From Orientallactaga sibirica (lineage: Eukaryota; Chordata; Mammalia; Rodentia; Dipodidae), in contig JAEOAD010002232.1 of the NCBI GenBank assembly GCA_036365145.1, positions 3,665,001-3,729,000 of the forward strand: a stretch of 64,000 nucleotides of DNA. The letters run 5' to 3'. Position numbers and translations under genes: made by a program. Shown here one piece after another: positions 10,240 to 20,854 of this stretch. The notes under the pieces were generated by a model. That model searched no databases. It was not told the origin of the DNA and saw nothing but the letters and a program-made list of their open reading frames with translations. Positions within the stretch are counted from its first letter, which is position 1. Every line of letters begins with the position of its first letter.

Positions 10240-10425
10240 GGTAAATGCGCACATGTGAAGATGTCTTAATATTAAATATAATTAGATATTATACCACACG
10301 CAGGGCTGTATGATTAGTGAAATATATGATCATTAGTTATTAGATTAATGCGTCTACTTGTGTAACTGAAAGCCATTTGCAAGCCGAAATGAAATAGCTC
10401 AATTTGCTGTAATTGACTGATCTCC
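10240..10425. other. Repeat-free AT-rich island with homeodomain-type motifs (possible conserved noncoding element)
   Basis: Very AT-rich with many TAAT/ATTA cores (TTAATATTAAAT, TTAGTTATTAGATTAATG, GTAATTGAC) and CpGs kept at TGCGCA, CACGCAG, ATGCGTC and GCCGAAA. No repeat signature or coding frame. The constraint is inferred from texture only. Confidence 0.35.
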
Positions 10426-10779
10426 CAGAGAGAGAGAGAGGGAGAGAGACGTACATTTGCTTATGTATAAGGCGATTTCTTCAGATGTCATCCCAGATGG
10501 AAGACAGAGAGCTGTTGCTCTCTCTGTGCCCCAAACTGCAGGGCTTGGGGGTCATGGGTCACCTGCAGGTACATTTGGAGATTTCCACCAAAAAGAGTTC
10601 CCCAGGTGGAACCCACATTTTCTTTGCAAGTAAGGGTTACTTTTATCCAACTTCTTTCAGTGCCCCCAAGGGATGGCTGGCACCCTGCTGGTCAAAGACA
10701 AATTGAGCTGCCTGGTAGACACTTTACCCTGGCCTGGGCCACATTTTTCTTCCTGTTTGCGTGCATATTGGTTTCCAGG

Positions 10780-10935
10780 ACAACTGAGCTGCAAACTAAC
10801 TAATAAAAATGATTGCAAAGCACTCTGCAAATAAAAGATACAACTGGAGTACTTGTTATTGTGGTGGTCGAATAACCAGATGCTAGCGAGGGTGGCATGA
10901 GATTAAATTAAAAATAGGCAAGCTGTTAGGCAGGT
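10780..10935. other. Second repeat-free AT-rich island
   Basis: Contains AACTAACTAATAAAAATGAT, repeated CTGCAAA words, GGTCGAATAACC, GCTAGCGAGG and ATTAAATTAAAAATAGG. No repeat family is recognised. It sits 350 bases from the island at 10240 and may belong to the same conserved block. Confidence 0.3.
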
Positions 10936-11885
10936 CTATTCTGTCGGTTCACAGGGAGTATGTCTGCTCCCCAACCTCCTTTTCCCTCATGGAAGGTACT
11001 TCCTAGACATGCAGGTGACAGAGAGCTTCGCTTTCAACAGGAAAGGGGGTGAGTGAGTGTTGGGGCACTGTCTTGAAGTCACACAGCCTCTGCCTTTCTT
11101 GGCAAAAAAAAAAAAAAAAAAACAGGGAGGAAATGAACAGAGCTGAATTTCATCTTTGTAAAAGTCCTCCAGGTCTCTTTTGATCCTCACCACGTCTTTT
11201 GGAATAAGTGACTTGGGTGTTAGCCCATCCCTTTTACAGTTAAAGAAAAAATGGACTCCACAGAAAGCCCACGTGTGTGCATAGTACGTAGTCTTTCCTC
11301 TGTGTTCCCAGTGTCCTAGGGAGAATACAGTGTGTTCACACTTCTGAGTCTTGTCATGAGAGTGGAATGAGTAGTCCCCTAATTTTGCTTCTAAAGATGT
11401 TTTCTCCTTTGTAGAGTGTTTAGTAATCAGAGCCTCCAAAAAAGTCCTTAAGAGACTTTAACTAGAGGTTTCACTTGCAATTTTATTTATGAATCATGCA
11501 ATCCATCAAATTAACCAGTATTTATTGACTATCTAACAAGAGCTGAGCATAATGTTGTAAAAGAGCATGGAATAGAAGCCCAGCAGCCAGGTCCGGTCCA
11601 CAGAGAACAGAAGACTGCCACACACAGGGGCACGTCTCGCCATGCACAGGAGGACCTGCCAATGCCAAGTGGAAGGGGAGGGCCTTTGGTGACCTGAAGT
11701 CTCTTCAAATGAGACAGAAGTCAGTGTAGGTATAAGAGGACCACAGAAGCTTTCAGGAAAGCCAGGAGTGGTGGATGCTGAAAGGGGCTCTTATAAGAGT
11801 TCCCCGAGTGGTTCATTCAGGATTTGTGTAGTGGGCTGCCTCCTCCCTGCCTTGTCTTCTCCCATTCTCAACATCTCATTCTTCC
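10936..11885. other. Unassigned sequence
   Basis: Contains a poly-A run at about 11105-11121. At about 11500-11560 a phrase (AACCAGTATTTATTGACTAT) recalls ancient L2-type repeats, too worn to place. No gene is seen; a 150-codon minus frame (10987-11439) crosses the poly-A run and has no domain. Confidence 0.4.
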
Positions 11886-11889
11886 ATCT

Positions 11890-12025
11890 TGTTTTTCTCA
11901 ACTAGAACTGTAAGCTCCACGAACGGGCAGAGATCTGATGCGGTTTTGTACACCCTTGTAGCTTCAGAACCTGGCACACAGTAGGTGCTCAAGAAATAGT
12001 TCTTGAATGAGTGAATGAGCGAATT
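11890..12025 (+). mobile_element. L2 LINE 3' end fragment
   Basis: Reads ACTGTAAGCTCCACGAACGG, then GCACACAGTAGGTGCTCAAG and a GAATGAGTGAATGAG end. This is the well-known 3' terminus of mammalian L2 (TGTAAGCTCC ... GGCACATAGTAGGTGCTCAA ... GAATGAATGA). Confidence 0.88.
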
Positions 12026-12654
12026 TCTCCAATGTCTTTCTCTGTGTTGCCACTCTGGTTATAATTATCTCTTCTAGGATAGCTGTAGGATCCCTTAGCA
12101 CGGGTCTCTCTTCAGAAGTCCAGGACCCTTTCACGTGCCCCTTGGCTTGTTTTACTATTGCTCTTTCATGTCCTGTCTGCCAAGTTTATTCCAAGTTTCC
12201 TGACAGCAAGGGTTTGTCTTCTCATTCAAGTAACAGTTTTCTCCGTCCCTCCTGGGAAGCTCAGGTAGGCTCTAGAAATGCACAGCATGGTGGGTAACAG
12301 TCGCCATTGCCTCCAACCAGTCTAGACCAATGTCAGGGCAAACACATAGTAAGACAGTGGGAATTGGGAAAACTCCAAATTATAAATTTTAGGGCAGAAT
12401 GATCCTGGCTGAGCCTGTTACAAACAGAAGCCATCATCACCCTTGCTGGAGCCTGCAGGATGAGCTGAGTGGCTGGTGCCCAAAGATAGGAAATTAGCAT
12501 GCAGAGAACTGGAGCCTGAAGGGTCAGGCAGGTACCCAAGGCCTGGCCTGACTGGGCTTGAGAGTAACAGGGAAGGAAGAGCCTTGACTATGAAGGGGGG
12601 AAGATCAGGTGAAGGTTAAAGGGAACCATGAAGTCAAGAGGTTTCCATGGCTTC
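12026..12654. other. Unassigned sequence
   Basis: No repeat or exon is recognised between the L2 end and the next B1. Confidence 0.4.
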
Positions 12655-12670
12655 TTGTTTTTATTTTATT

Positions 12671-12705
<35 letters not shown>

Positions 12706-12860
12706 TTATTTTATTTTATTTATTTTGAGGTAGGTTCTCGCTCTAGCCCAGGCTGACCTGGAATTCACTATGTAGTGTCAAGGTGGCCTTGAACTCATGG
12801 CGATCCTCCTACCTCTGCCTCCCGAGTGCTGGGATTAAAGGTGTGTGCCACCATGCCTAG
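12655..12860 (-). mobile_element. B1 SINE with expanded (ATTT)n tail
   Basis: Reverse-strand B1 (GAGGTAGGTTCTCGCTCTAG to CCACCATGCCTA) preceded by about 70 bases of TTTA units, a microsatellite grown from its A-rich tail. Confidence 0.94.
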
Positions 12861-12869
12861 GGAGTTTTT

Positions 12870-13295
12870 TATTATATGTTAAATTTATTTACTGTATGTA
12901 TGGTATGTGTATGGGAGGGCAAGTCACTGGGTCAGTGTGGCAGTCAGAAGTTTCGAGGTGCCTTTGAGACCAGGTCTCTTGCCACTGTCTATGAACTGCC
13001 CGACTTCAAAGGAACCTCAACTAGTTGACCTGCAAGCCTCAGATTCTCCTGGCTCCCTGTCCCATTGGCATAAGCATGTTGTGATAGCAGATGCATGTGC
13101 CACTCTGCATGTGGTTCTATGTGGGCGCTGGGGAAATGAACCGAGGACAGCAGGCTTTGGAAGCAGGTGTCTTTTTTAAAAAGCAGGGTCTCACTCTAGC
13201 TCAATTGATCTGGACTCACTCTATAGCCCAGGCTGGCCTTGAACTCATGATGATCATTCTATAAATCTTTTCATTGCTGAGCCATCTCCCCAGCA
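12870..13295 (-). mobile_element. Old B4/B2-like SINE, interrupted by a B1 fragment
   Basis: Antisense SINE features: TGTGTATGGGAGGG, ATGTGGTTCTATGTGGGCGC, GGGAAATGAACCGAGGACAG, and a head-like end GCTGAGCCATCTCCCCAGC. A B1-like piece (GCAGGGTCTCACTCTAGCTC to GAACTCATGATGATC, about 13180-13255) interrupts it. Highly diverged. Confidence 0.65.
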
Positions 13296-13879
13296 TCTTG
13301 TTTTGGTGGGAATAGATCAGATCCTTCAAACTGCTGATGGGGAAAAAATGGAACACCGAGTGTGACAAACCTGTCATTGTTCCCAGGGAAAGGACTGCAT
13401 TCCAGTCCCATAGACGTGTCACAGTAAAGCCTTTGGCCTGTTTGTCTAAATGAGTATGTCTGACCACGTGAGGGAAGACCAGTCTCAAACCCTTCCCTGC
13501 ACAAATGCACTGGAGCCACAGGAACTCAAGAATTAGCAGAGAAAAACAAAACAATACAACTTATTCTGTAGATGACCCCTCAACACTAACTCTACTAGTG
13601 AAGATGTGTGGGGTACTGGATAACCCAATTGCTTGTTTTTCAGAGAGAGAACATTTCCCCGAAGTAGTCCTTGACCAGACTGGGTCATGGAGGATGCCTA
13701 GCTTGAGGCAGCAGGGGACATGGAACAGTCAGCCCACGGTTGGATTATAGCAATCAGGACTCACCACTTTGCTTTCCCAAAGGAGCTCTGATTCGCAAGG
13801 AAGGAATGAAATAGAGAGCAAGTGAGTGTCTCACAGGGTCTACCATGCCCAACTCAATGGGCTTGTATGCTCATTGACA
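13296..13879. other. Unassigned sequence
   Basis: No repeat family is recognised. Chance-length frames overlap on both strands. Confidence 0.4.
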
Positions 13880-14240
13880 TGTGAAAGTATTTGGAGGAGG
13901 GAAAGGTGGCTCAGGATTTAAGATCACTTCCTGTGCAAGCACCAGGACCCAAGGAGGCCAGAGAGACTGCTCTAATTTAATTCTCAGGACCCACATAAAC
14001 TGCGGGTGGTGGCCAGGCATATCTGTAACCTTAGTCTTGTGGGAAACAGAGACCAGAGAATCGCAGGCCTCGCAAAACATATGGCAAGCTCCGGGATCGG
14101 TAAGAGATGGTGGCTCAAGTAAGAACAGGCTGAAGAGTGCTGGAGTTGGATACCTGTGGTTCCGTTCTTCTGGCCACCGAAGTGGGGCACAATGAGCCAC
14201 CACCTGTGCACATGCGTGTGCATACAACACACACATACCA
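13880..14240 (+). mobile_element. B4-like composite SINE (tRNA head + 7SL-like part)
   Basis: tRNA-like 5' part (GGTGGCTCAGGATTTAAGAT, AATTCTCAGGACCCACATAA) joined to a worn B1-like part (GGCATATCTGTAACCTTAG, GGAAACAGAGACCAGAG). It ends in CA-rich sequence after TTCTTCTGGCCACC. The same plan recurs at 29164, 36112 and 50022. Confidence 0.65.
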
Positions 14241-14246
14241 CACATG

Positions 14247-14403
14247 TTTTTTTGTTTGTTTGTTTTTCCAGGTAGGGTCTCACTCTGGTCCAGGCTGACC
14301 TGGAATTCACTATGTAGTCTCAGGGTGTCCTTGAACTCACGGCAATCCTCCTACCTCTGCATCCCAAGTGCTAGGAGTAAAGGCATGCGCCATCATGCCC
14401 AGC
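14247..14403 (-). mobile_element. B1 SINE
   Basis: Reverse-strand B1 with a TTTG-rich tail, CAGGTAGGGTCTCACTCTGG at the left and CATCATGCCCAGC at the right. It abuts the CA-rich end of the preceding composite SINE. Confidence 0.95.
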
Positions 14404-14559
14404 ATATGCACACATATTTTAAGAAAGTATTTGTGTTACTTAGCAGGACTAAATGGCAGCCATTTTGAATGACTTCCCAGTCAGTGATGAGAGTTCAGGG
14501 GTGGGAAGGGTAGTTGTAGAGCCAGCATGGTGTCTGCCGTCAGCATGGGGCTGAGCCGC

Positions 14560-14735
14560 CTGTGCCACTTCTGTCTTCTTACTAATGGGTGGTGGGCCCT
14601 GGGCACGTGAACTTCTCTGCACCTCAGTTTCCTCACCTAACAGCAGGGATAATAATAGCTCCTGTCCCAGAGGGCTGCTGTGGGAATAAAATGAGTTCAG
14701 TCATGTCCAGCATGTAGGGTTTGCTACATGCAAAT
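14560..14735 (+). mobile_element. MIR SINE
   Basis: Core phrases of MIR in sense order: TGGGCACGTGAACTTCTCTG, CACCTCAGTTTCCTCACC, GGGATAATAATAGCTCC, AATAAAATGAGTTCAG. Confidence 0.92.
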
Positions 14736-14754
14736 CTTGCCACTGTGAGTCCTG

Positions 14755-14935
14755 AAATGAACCAGGCACTTTAAGGCATTATCTACAGTTCTTAATGTAA
14801 GCTGCGAGTTGATCTTATGTCCATTTTGCGAGTAAGACTACTGAGGTTCCGAGAAGTTATCAAGGGTCAAAAAGCCAGAAATCAGCAGAGCAGGGGTTTG
14901 AACCTGTCTCAGTCCAAAGCCTAGCTCTTTCTGAG
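14755..14935 (-). mobile_element. MIR SINE, antisense
   Basis: Antisense MIR phrases: CATTTTGCGAGTAAGACTAC, CTGAGGTTCCGAGAAGTTAT, GCAGGGGTTTGAACCTG, TCCAAAGCCTAGCTCTT. It faces the preceding MIR tail to tail. Confidence 0.85.
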
Positions 14936-14974
14936 AGGATATGTTCTCCCTTGTTTAAAAGGCTTTGTTCTCTT

Positions 14975-15185
14975 GGGCTGGAGAGATTGCTCAGTGGTTA
15001 AGATGTTTGCTTGCAAAGCCTGAGTACCCAGGTTCAATACCAGTACCCATGTAAAGCCAGATGCACAAAGTTGTGCGTGCATCTGGAATTCATTTACAGT
15101 GGCTAGAGGCCCTGGTGCACCCATACTCTCCTTTTCTCTCTCTCCTCTCTGCCTCTTTCTGCTTATAAATAAATAACATTAAAAA
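14975..15185 (+). mobile_element. tRNA-SINE
   Basis: Head GGGCTGGAGAGATTGCTCAG, B-box-like GGTTCAATACC, body CCAGATGCACAAAG, CT-rich run and AAATAAATAACATT tail. Confidence 0.94.
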
Positions 15186-15187
15186 AA

Positions 15188-15333
15188 TTTTTTTTTTGAG
15201 GTAGGGTCTCACTCTGGCCCAGGCTGACCTGGAATTCACTAGGTAGTGTCAGGGTGGCCTCGAACTCACAGCAATCCTCCTACATCTACTTCCTAAGCGC
15301 TGGGATTAAAGGCATGTGCCATCACGCCTGGCT
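15188..15333 (-). mobile_element. B1 SINE
   Basis: Reverse-strand B1 (poly-T, GAGGTAGGGTCTCACTCTGG to CATCACGCCTGGCT) placed at the tail of the preceding SINE, a usual A-rich insertion site. Confidence 0.95.
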
Positions 15334-15339
15334 TTTTAT

Positions 15340-15566
15340 TTTTATTTTTTAAACTTATTTATTTATTTACAAGCAGAGAGAGAGAGAGAGAGAAGACAGA
15401 CAGACACAGAGAGAGAATGGGCATGCCAAGGCCTCTAGCCATTGCAAACAAACTCCAGATGCATGTGCCCCTTGTGCATCTGGCTTACGTGGATTATGGG
15501 GAATCAAACCTGGGTCCTTTGGCTTTGCAGGCAAATGGCTTAACTGCTAAGCCATCTCCTCAGCTC
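15340..15566 (-). mobile_element. tRNA-SINE
   Basis: Reverse-strand copy with ATTTATTTATTTAC tail, GA run, body (GCCAAGGCCTCTAGCCATTG) and head ending AAGCCATCTCCTCAGCTC. Confidence 0.94.
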
Positions 15567-16574
15567 AACATTTTTTTTTTAAAAAAAGAGATTGTATTCT
15601 CTTGTCACAAGACAGTGACAACTTCAGTCCTTAACTTTAGCACCGCTGAATTTCCCTCTGGCCTTCTGTGCCACAGCCTTGAATAGAAAGAGTTGGCAGC
15701 CCCCAGAGTCCACAATGGCCTCAGATGGATCCCAGAGGCCCAGCTTCTGCAGGCTGTGCCACTCACCATCAGTATACCCACTTTTCTCCTAGTCCCTGTG
15801 TGCTAATGTGCCACAGTTTCCAGGTCTCTCTCCACCCATCCTTGCCATCCCTTCTACATGTAGTGGGCAGTGCTCACTGCTTCTGCCAGCATCCTCTTTC
15901 TGGAAAGATCTTTTTATCACATCTACTCCCAGGGCCTCAGAGTCTAGATTAACTTCAGGCAGTGTTTGTCCTTGTGGAAGGAGAGAGGGAACAAGGGGAG
16001 AGAGAATGAGGTGCTTCCTTCTATAAAAGGGAGATCAGGTTCATGGAAGATAATCAGGTTCTTCAATATTCACATAGCTTCCTCTCCACTGCACCCCATC
16101 ATCTCCCCTCTACGTACACAAATCTAAACTATTGCTGTTCAGTCAGACCTCCAACTCTCCCAACAAATGGACTTGGACCACAGCAGACTGTACCCCTGCC
16201 TGGTTCACCCTGTCCCCCAATGTGGGCATAGCCTATACCTGATTCCTATGCCTCAGGGCGTCTCAAGAACTGTCTGGTCTGAAGCTCTCCAGAAACAGTT
16301 GTTGATGACATCTTACATTTCTTACACAGGGACTTGAGATGTGAAAAACTAACCAAAAAATCCTTTAATGCTGTGGATCCAGAGAGCTAGGCACAGTGCC
16401 CGCCTACTGTTTGGGGCAGTGTTGGCCATCGGCCCGGTGTGTTTAGTGACACCCCATCCTTGAATGATGAGTGTAACCCCTTAGTATGTTAGTGTGACCA
16501 GTATCGCCATCTCAGCTACACTGATGGAAGGTCACGGCCAGGAAGCAGAAGGGAGTCTTGTCATTGCATTGCTG
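15567..16574. other. Unassigned sequence
   Basis: About 1 kb with no recognised repeat. Pyrimidine-rich at 15780-15960. Frames of 60-90 codons lack domains. Confidence 0.4.
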
Positions 16575-16950
16575 CAAGTGGATGATAATAATTAACATGT
16601 GTGAACCAAACCAAGTGCTATGTGACCGTCCAAAGAATAACACGACATCGTTATCCCATTTCTAGGATGAGCAAGTGAAAATCAAATCCAGAGCTGGAGA
16701 GATGGCTTAGTGTTTAAAGTGCTTGCCTGCAAAGCCAAAGGACCAAGGTTCAATTCCCCAGGACCCATGGAAGCCCACAAGGTGGTGCATGTGGCTGGAG
16801 TTTGTTTGTAGTGGCTGGAGGCCGTGGTGTGCCCATTCTCTCCCCACCCCCCCCCTCTCTCCAGTACATAAAAATCAAATCTTTAAATTTTTTTTTTTTA
16901 AAAAAAGAAAATCAAATTCAGATAGTCTGGCTCCAGAGTCTTCATTTGGC
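16575..16950 (-). mobile_element. MIR SINE, antisense, split by a tRNA-SINE
   Basis: The left part (GATAATAATTAACATGTGTG, ATCCCATTTCTAGGATGAG) and the right part (CAGATAGTCTGGCTCCAGAG) read as one antisense MIR once the insertion at 16693-16906 and one copy of its target duplication are set aside. Confidence 0.75.
16693..16906 (+). mobile_element. tRNA-SINE inserted in MIR, with target-site duplication
   Basis: Head GCTGGAGAGATGGCTTAG, B-box-like GGTTCAATTCCCC, short C-rich tail and poly-T/A end. GAAAATCAAATCCAGA (16677-16692) recurs as GAAAATCAAATTCAGA (16907-16922), a 16-base duplication with one mismatch. Confidence 0.95.
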
Positions 16951-17795
16951 TGTGATGGTGGCAAGAACATTTCAGCCAGGAATGTCGTTCACAGAATATT
17001 CTTCTGCCACCACACACATTTCAGCATTCCCTAGAAACCCAAAGATGACCCTCTTTAGTTCTTAAAGAACTGGGTGTCCTCAGTGGTCCTTTTCAATCCT
17101 TACGTCCCTCCTTTCCTACACATCCCAGAGCCTGCTTTTCTGCCTGTTGCCATTGTGTATGTACATTCCGTGCTCATCCTGCCCACAAACTCTCCTTGAC
17201 ACCGCCAGGAACACCCGCAGCATACCCAATCAGCTCTGCACTGCAGCACCCCGAGCCAGCCAAGAGCAGCCCGGCTGGATGTGAACCAAGATGCCGGACA
17301 CCTGGAGATGGACCCAGGTGAGCAGTCCCCAGCCCACCCTGAGCCTTTAAAACTTCACTAGGCAGGCAATTTCTGGTGCTTTTTCATTGTGCCAGAGATA
17401 AAGAAAGTGCAGCCACGCATCCATCCATATATAACATATACATGTTAGCCACGGCAACTGAGAAACCATTCAAATTGAGGCACCGAAATGAACAGAGCTG
17501 AACAATAAGCTAAAACATGCCTAGAGCAAGTTGAGCAATAAACAGGTTTTTAATTTTTTCCCCTTCCATCGCTTGAGTGTCTGTCTCTGATGGATGGTGT
17601 GACGGGGGAAGGCGGCTCCATAAATTCTGAGTTCTGAATACTAAATCACGAGTGGCAGCCGGGTACTGAGAGAAGGTCCCCCACTCTTCCTTGAGTGGCT
17701 GTTTTGTGGGGACTCTGTGACCTAGTCCTGCCCCTCCTGAGGTCCAGCCTATGACAGGACTCATGAACAGTCAGTGGGGCCACATGCTGTCACAC
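16951..17795. other. Unassigned sequence
   Basis: No repeat is recognised. A short ATG-started frame at 17291 runs into CAG|GTGAGC at about 17316-17322, a good splice-donor match, but no acceptor, promoter or protein similarity supports an exon. Confidence 0.35.
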
Positions 17796-17799
17796 TTAT

Positions 17800-18050
17800 C
17801 TATTACGGTGCTATTAGACTCTAAGTGGAGAAATGGGGTTCAGGAAAGCAAGGTCACACAGACATATAGGGATGATTGCAGTGTTATGTGGGCCTTTTGG
17901 CCTCAGCCATGAAGTCCTGAAAGTCAAAGTTGTTTGCCCATTTTGCAGATGGAGAAACTGAGCTTGCAGTCAGTTATGTACTTAGCATGAAGTCACACAG
18001 CCAGCTTATGGCTGAGATGGGACCGGAGCCCTAGCTAGGTTACATCCAGA
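17800..18050 (-). mobile_element. MIR SINE, antisense
   Basis: Antisense MIR phrases CATTTTGCAGATGGAGAAAC, TGAGCTTGCAGTCAG, AAGTCACACAGCCAGCTTAT and GGACCGGAGCCCTAG. The upstream part (AAGCAAGGTCACACAGACAT) may be a second MIR piece. Confidence 0.8.
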
Positions 18051-18054
18051 ATTG

Positions 18055-18057
<3 letters not shown>

Positions 18058-18088
<31 letters not shown>
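18058..18088. repeat. Poly-T run
   Basis: About 30 T in a row directly after the MIR fragment; probably the tail of a minus-strand retroelement, but no body is recognised to its right. Confidence 0.85.
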
Positions 18089-18090
<2 letters not shown>

Positions 18091-18850
18091 AGTGGAACAG
18101 TGCTTTCCCAAACAGGTTTCCACTGTGGCCCATAAACAGAATGAAAGTATCCACGCTGCATACCAGAACAAACTGGAAGGAGTTCGGAAGCCTTTCTGTG
18201 GAGCTTGATGGAAAATTTTTATTACTTTTTCTTTATGTTACATAATTACAATAAGAAAATAAGTGTTGAGAAAGATATTAGATATTGAATATGTATAAAA
18301 TTTTCAAGTAATATATTTTCAAATTTGCAATGAAAACCCTCACGTGCTTCCACGAACATAATGCTTTCATATTACTTTATGCTTGAAATGACTACCTACC
18401 AATTTCTGATCAATATTTTTTAATGACGGCTCTCTTCAAATTCTCAATAGCCACCACTCATAAGAAACTTTATTCACACGAGTAGGTAATAAATTCTTTA
18501 AATCATTCTTATAGACAGTGAACATTTTTATAACCATTGAAATTATAGTTTAAGAGTAACAGCTCTTCCTTTTCCTCCATTGACAATTGTACTGTTGACA
18601 TTTCTTGCAATGTGACATTTGAATTTCTAATTGAACTGAAATTTTGTCTATGGAATGCTTCCGCATAATGATAAGGGCTGACTGGGATATGCATGTGCCA
18701 TACTGAGCAGTCAGCCACCCACTCAGCAGTTAGTTGAGACCTCCCTAAAATGATTTAGTTGTATCAAAAAAAAAAAAAAAGAGTATCCAATGTAAGGCAG
18801 AGACCTAAGGCTCCAACCGAGCATGCCTGCCCAGTTTCTCTCTCTCTCTG
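18089..18850. other. AT-rich sequence, origin unrecognised
   Basis: 18190-18720 is strongly AT-rich with a minus-strand 69-codon frame (18509-18718). After the long poly-T one would expect the 3' end of a minus-strand retroelement, but I recognise neither L1 nor LTR sequence. It could be a degraded DNA transposon or unique DNA. Confidence 0.3.

Positions 18851-18851
<1 letters not shown>

Positions 18852-18890
<39 letters not shown>
18852..18890. repeat. (CA)n microsatellite
   Basis: About 19 CA units preceded by a short CT run. Confidence 0.97.
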
Positions 18891-18893
<3 letters not shown>

Positions 18894-19466
18894 GGAACTG
18901 TGTGCCATCCTACTCCATCCTACTTGGGTGCCTCCAACAGCTCCAGAAGTCCCTTGTGCACAGTGGGAGACTGCATGTGGAATGGACAGGCAGGTAGCAG
19001 CACAACCAGGTGACAGTGCATGCACTGTAGGCGTTGCTCTGCATTCATGCCAAGGTGGGGAGCGCAGGAGGGCTCTCTGCAACCTGCTCCCTCAGGCTGT
19101 TCACAGCCACTGCCAAGAACTCCCGACACTTCTGAGTATCCAGGAGCCTCCAGGGCTAAGGCATCACCATCTCGCCACTTACTTAGAAACCATTTGTGGC
19201 TGACTCCCCATTGGGAAGTTTTGTTCTAGGTCATGCTTCCTAGCATAATTACTGAGTGTAGTTGGCGATGATTTAAGGTGGGAGCTGAGATGGCTTGCTG
19301 CAGTCATTGTGTCAGCCTTCCTTTCTTTGCCACTTAGATAGCTCCCCAGGGAAGGAGGACAGGGCCAGAAACATGGTGCTGGGGCCCAGCTTAGAATTCC
19401 AGGTGGGGCTTGTGCAAGTCCTTAGCAGAACAAAAATGCATGATGTATTTAAAAATAGTTAGAGGA
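18891..19466. other. Unassigned sequence
   Basis: No repeat or exon is recognised; overlapping chance-length frames on both strands. Confidence 0.4.
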
Positions 19467-19690
19467 TGGCTGGACAGATGGCTTAGCAGTTAAGATGCTT
19501 TCCTGAGAAACTTTAAGGATCCAGGTTCGATTCCCGAGTACACATGTAAGCCAGATGCATATGGTGGCGCATGCATCTGGAGTGTATTTAGGGTGACTAG
19601 AGGCCCTGGTGCGCCCATTCTCTCTATCTGCCTCTCCCCCTCTCTCTCCAATAAATAAATAAAATATTAAAAATAAATAAATAAAAATAG
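19467..19690 (+). mobile_element. tRNA-SINE
   Basis: Head GGCTGGACAGATGGCTTAG, B box GGTTCGATTCC, body CCAGATGCATATGGTGGCGC, CT run and multiple AATAAATAAA. Confidence 0.95.
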
Positions 19691-19847
19691 AAGATAAGAA
19701 AATGAATGTACTCAGCACATATAAATGATCAAAGTTTAAGGCGACAGATATTTTAATTATTCTGTTTTTAATTATAATACCTAATGCCTACAAGAATCAA
19801 AGTATCACATTATAGTTCAAATATATGTACAGATATTATGTCATTCA

Positions 19848-20040
19848 AAATTTTATGTATTTATTTTGCACTGTGTGAGTGTGCAGCATGCATGTGTACA
19901 TGGGTATACCAGGGTCTCTTGCTACTGCAAATGAATGTCCATTGTACTTTATGTGAGTGTTTGGGAAATTGAACCTCAGGCCAGCTTGCTTTGCAAGCAA
20001 GTGTCTTTATCTGCTAAGATATATCCCCAGTACCCCCAAT
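19848..20040 (-). mobile_element. Old tRNA/B2-like SINE, diverged
   Basis: Antisense features survive: TATTTATTTTGCACTGTG, GTACATGGGTATACCAGGGT, GGGAAATTGAACCTCAGG, CTGCTAAGATATATCCCCAG. Divergence is much greater than in neighbouring copies. Confidence 0.65.
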
Positions 20041-20070
20041 TTTTTTTTAATTTTAAAAAAGGAAAGTCCT

Positions 20071-20320
20071 GGGCTGGAGAGATGGCTTAGCGGTTAAGGC
20101 GCCTGCCTCCTAAGCCTAAGAACGCTGGTTCCAATCTCCGGTGGTTCCAATCTCCAGGTCCCACGTTTAGCCAGATGCAAAGTGAGGCAAGGGTGCAATG
20201 CTGCACTTGACCACAAGGGGGTGCACACATCTGGATTTCGTTCACAGCAGCTGAGAGGCTGCTGGCGTACCCATCTCTATCTATCTTCCACTCCCTCTCT
20301 CTCTCTGTCTGTTTCCAAAA
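20071..20320 (+). mobile_element. tRNA-SINE, long GGGGGCGC-type subfamily, with target-site duplication
   Basis: Head GGCTGGAGAGATGGCTTAG, then CCTGCCTCCTAAGCCTAAGA, and an extra middle block (GCAAGGGTGCAATG, CTTGACCACAAGGGGGTGCA) between CCAGATGC and CATCTGG. AAAAGGAAAGTCCT flanks it at 20057-20070 and 20321-20334. The sequence GGTTCCAATCTCC is locally doubled at about 20128-20155. Confidence 0.96.
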
Positions 20321-20334
20321 AAAAGGAAAGTCCT

Positions 20335-20838
20335 TAGTAGAATAGAGGCATGAAAGTAAGGTGTCTTGTGAAAGAAAAAATCATGGCATTTTAAAGGTTC
20401 ATAGTGGTTTGAACATAAGTTTTTATTTTTTGAATGATTTTATTTTTCTAATAACACATAATTTCCCATAGCAACATGGCAATATTAAAAACAACTACAA
20501 ATACAGGATGTTCAAACATTTTATGCATGGGCATGTGCTGTATCATTCTTTGGGGGAACAGTGTGACAACAGGAACAAATCTAAGCTATGGACAAAATAG
20601 AAGTCAGGTAACTGGTTCTGGCATCCTCATCCCCAACATTTAAGATATGTCACTCAAGGGACACCTGAATTGGTTTAAAAAAATACAAACAAATCAATGT
20701 TGATGTGGATATTTCTTTACATTACTAATCAGTGCTCAGTGCTGTAAAACTGAAAATGAAACAATTTCATAATACAGATATCTGAGTTGTACCTTTAGGA
20801 ACTGTCTACTCGAAGATTCATAAAAAGATGTGAGTTTT
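20335..20838. other. Unassigned AT-rich sequence
   Basis: No repeat signature is recognised between two long-type SINEs. Confidence 0.4.
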
Positions 20839-20854
20839 AAAAATAAACATTCAG

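Noticed and set aside
10987..11439. 150-codon minus-strand frame
   Set aside because: It crosses a poly-A run giving a phenylalanine string, has no recognised domain, and its length is within chance for 64 kb.
18759..19203. Frames rich in THTHTH or CVCVCV
   Set aside because: They read through the (CA)n microsatellite.
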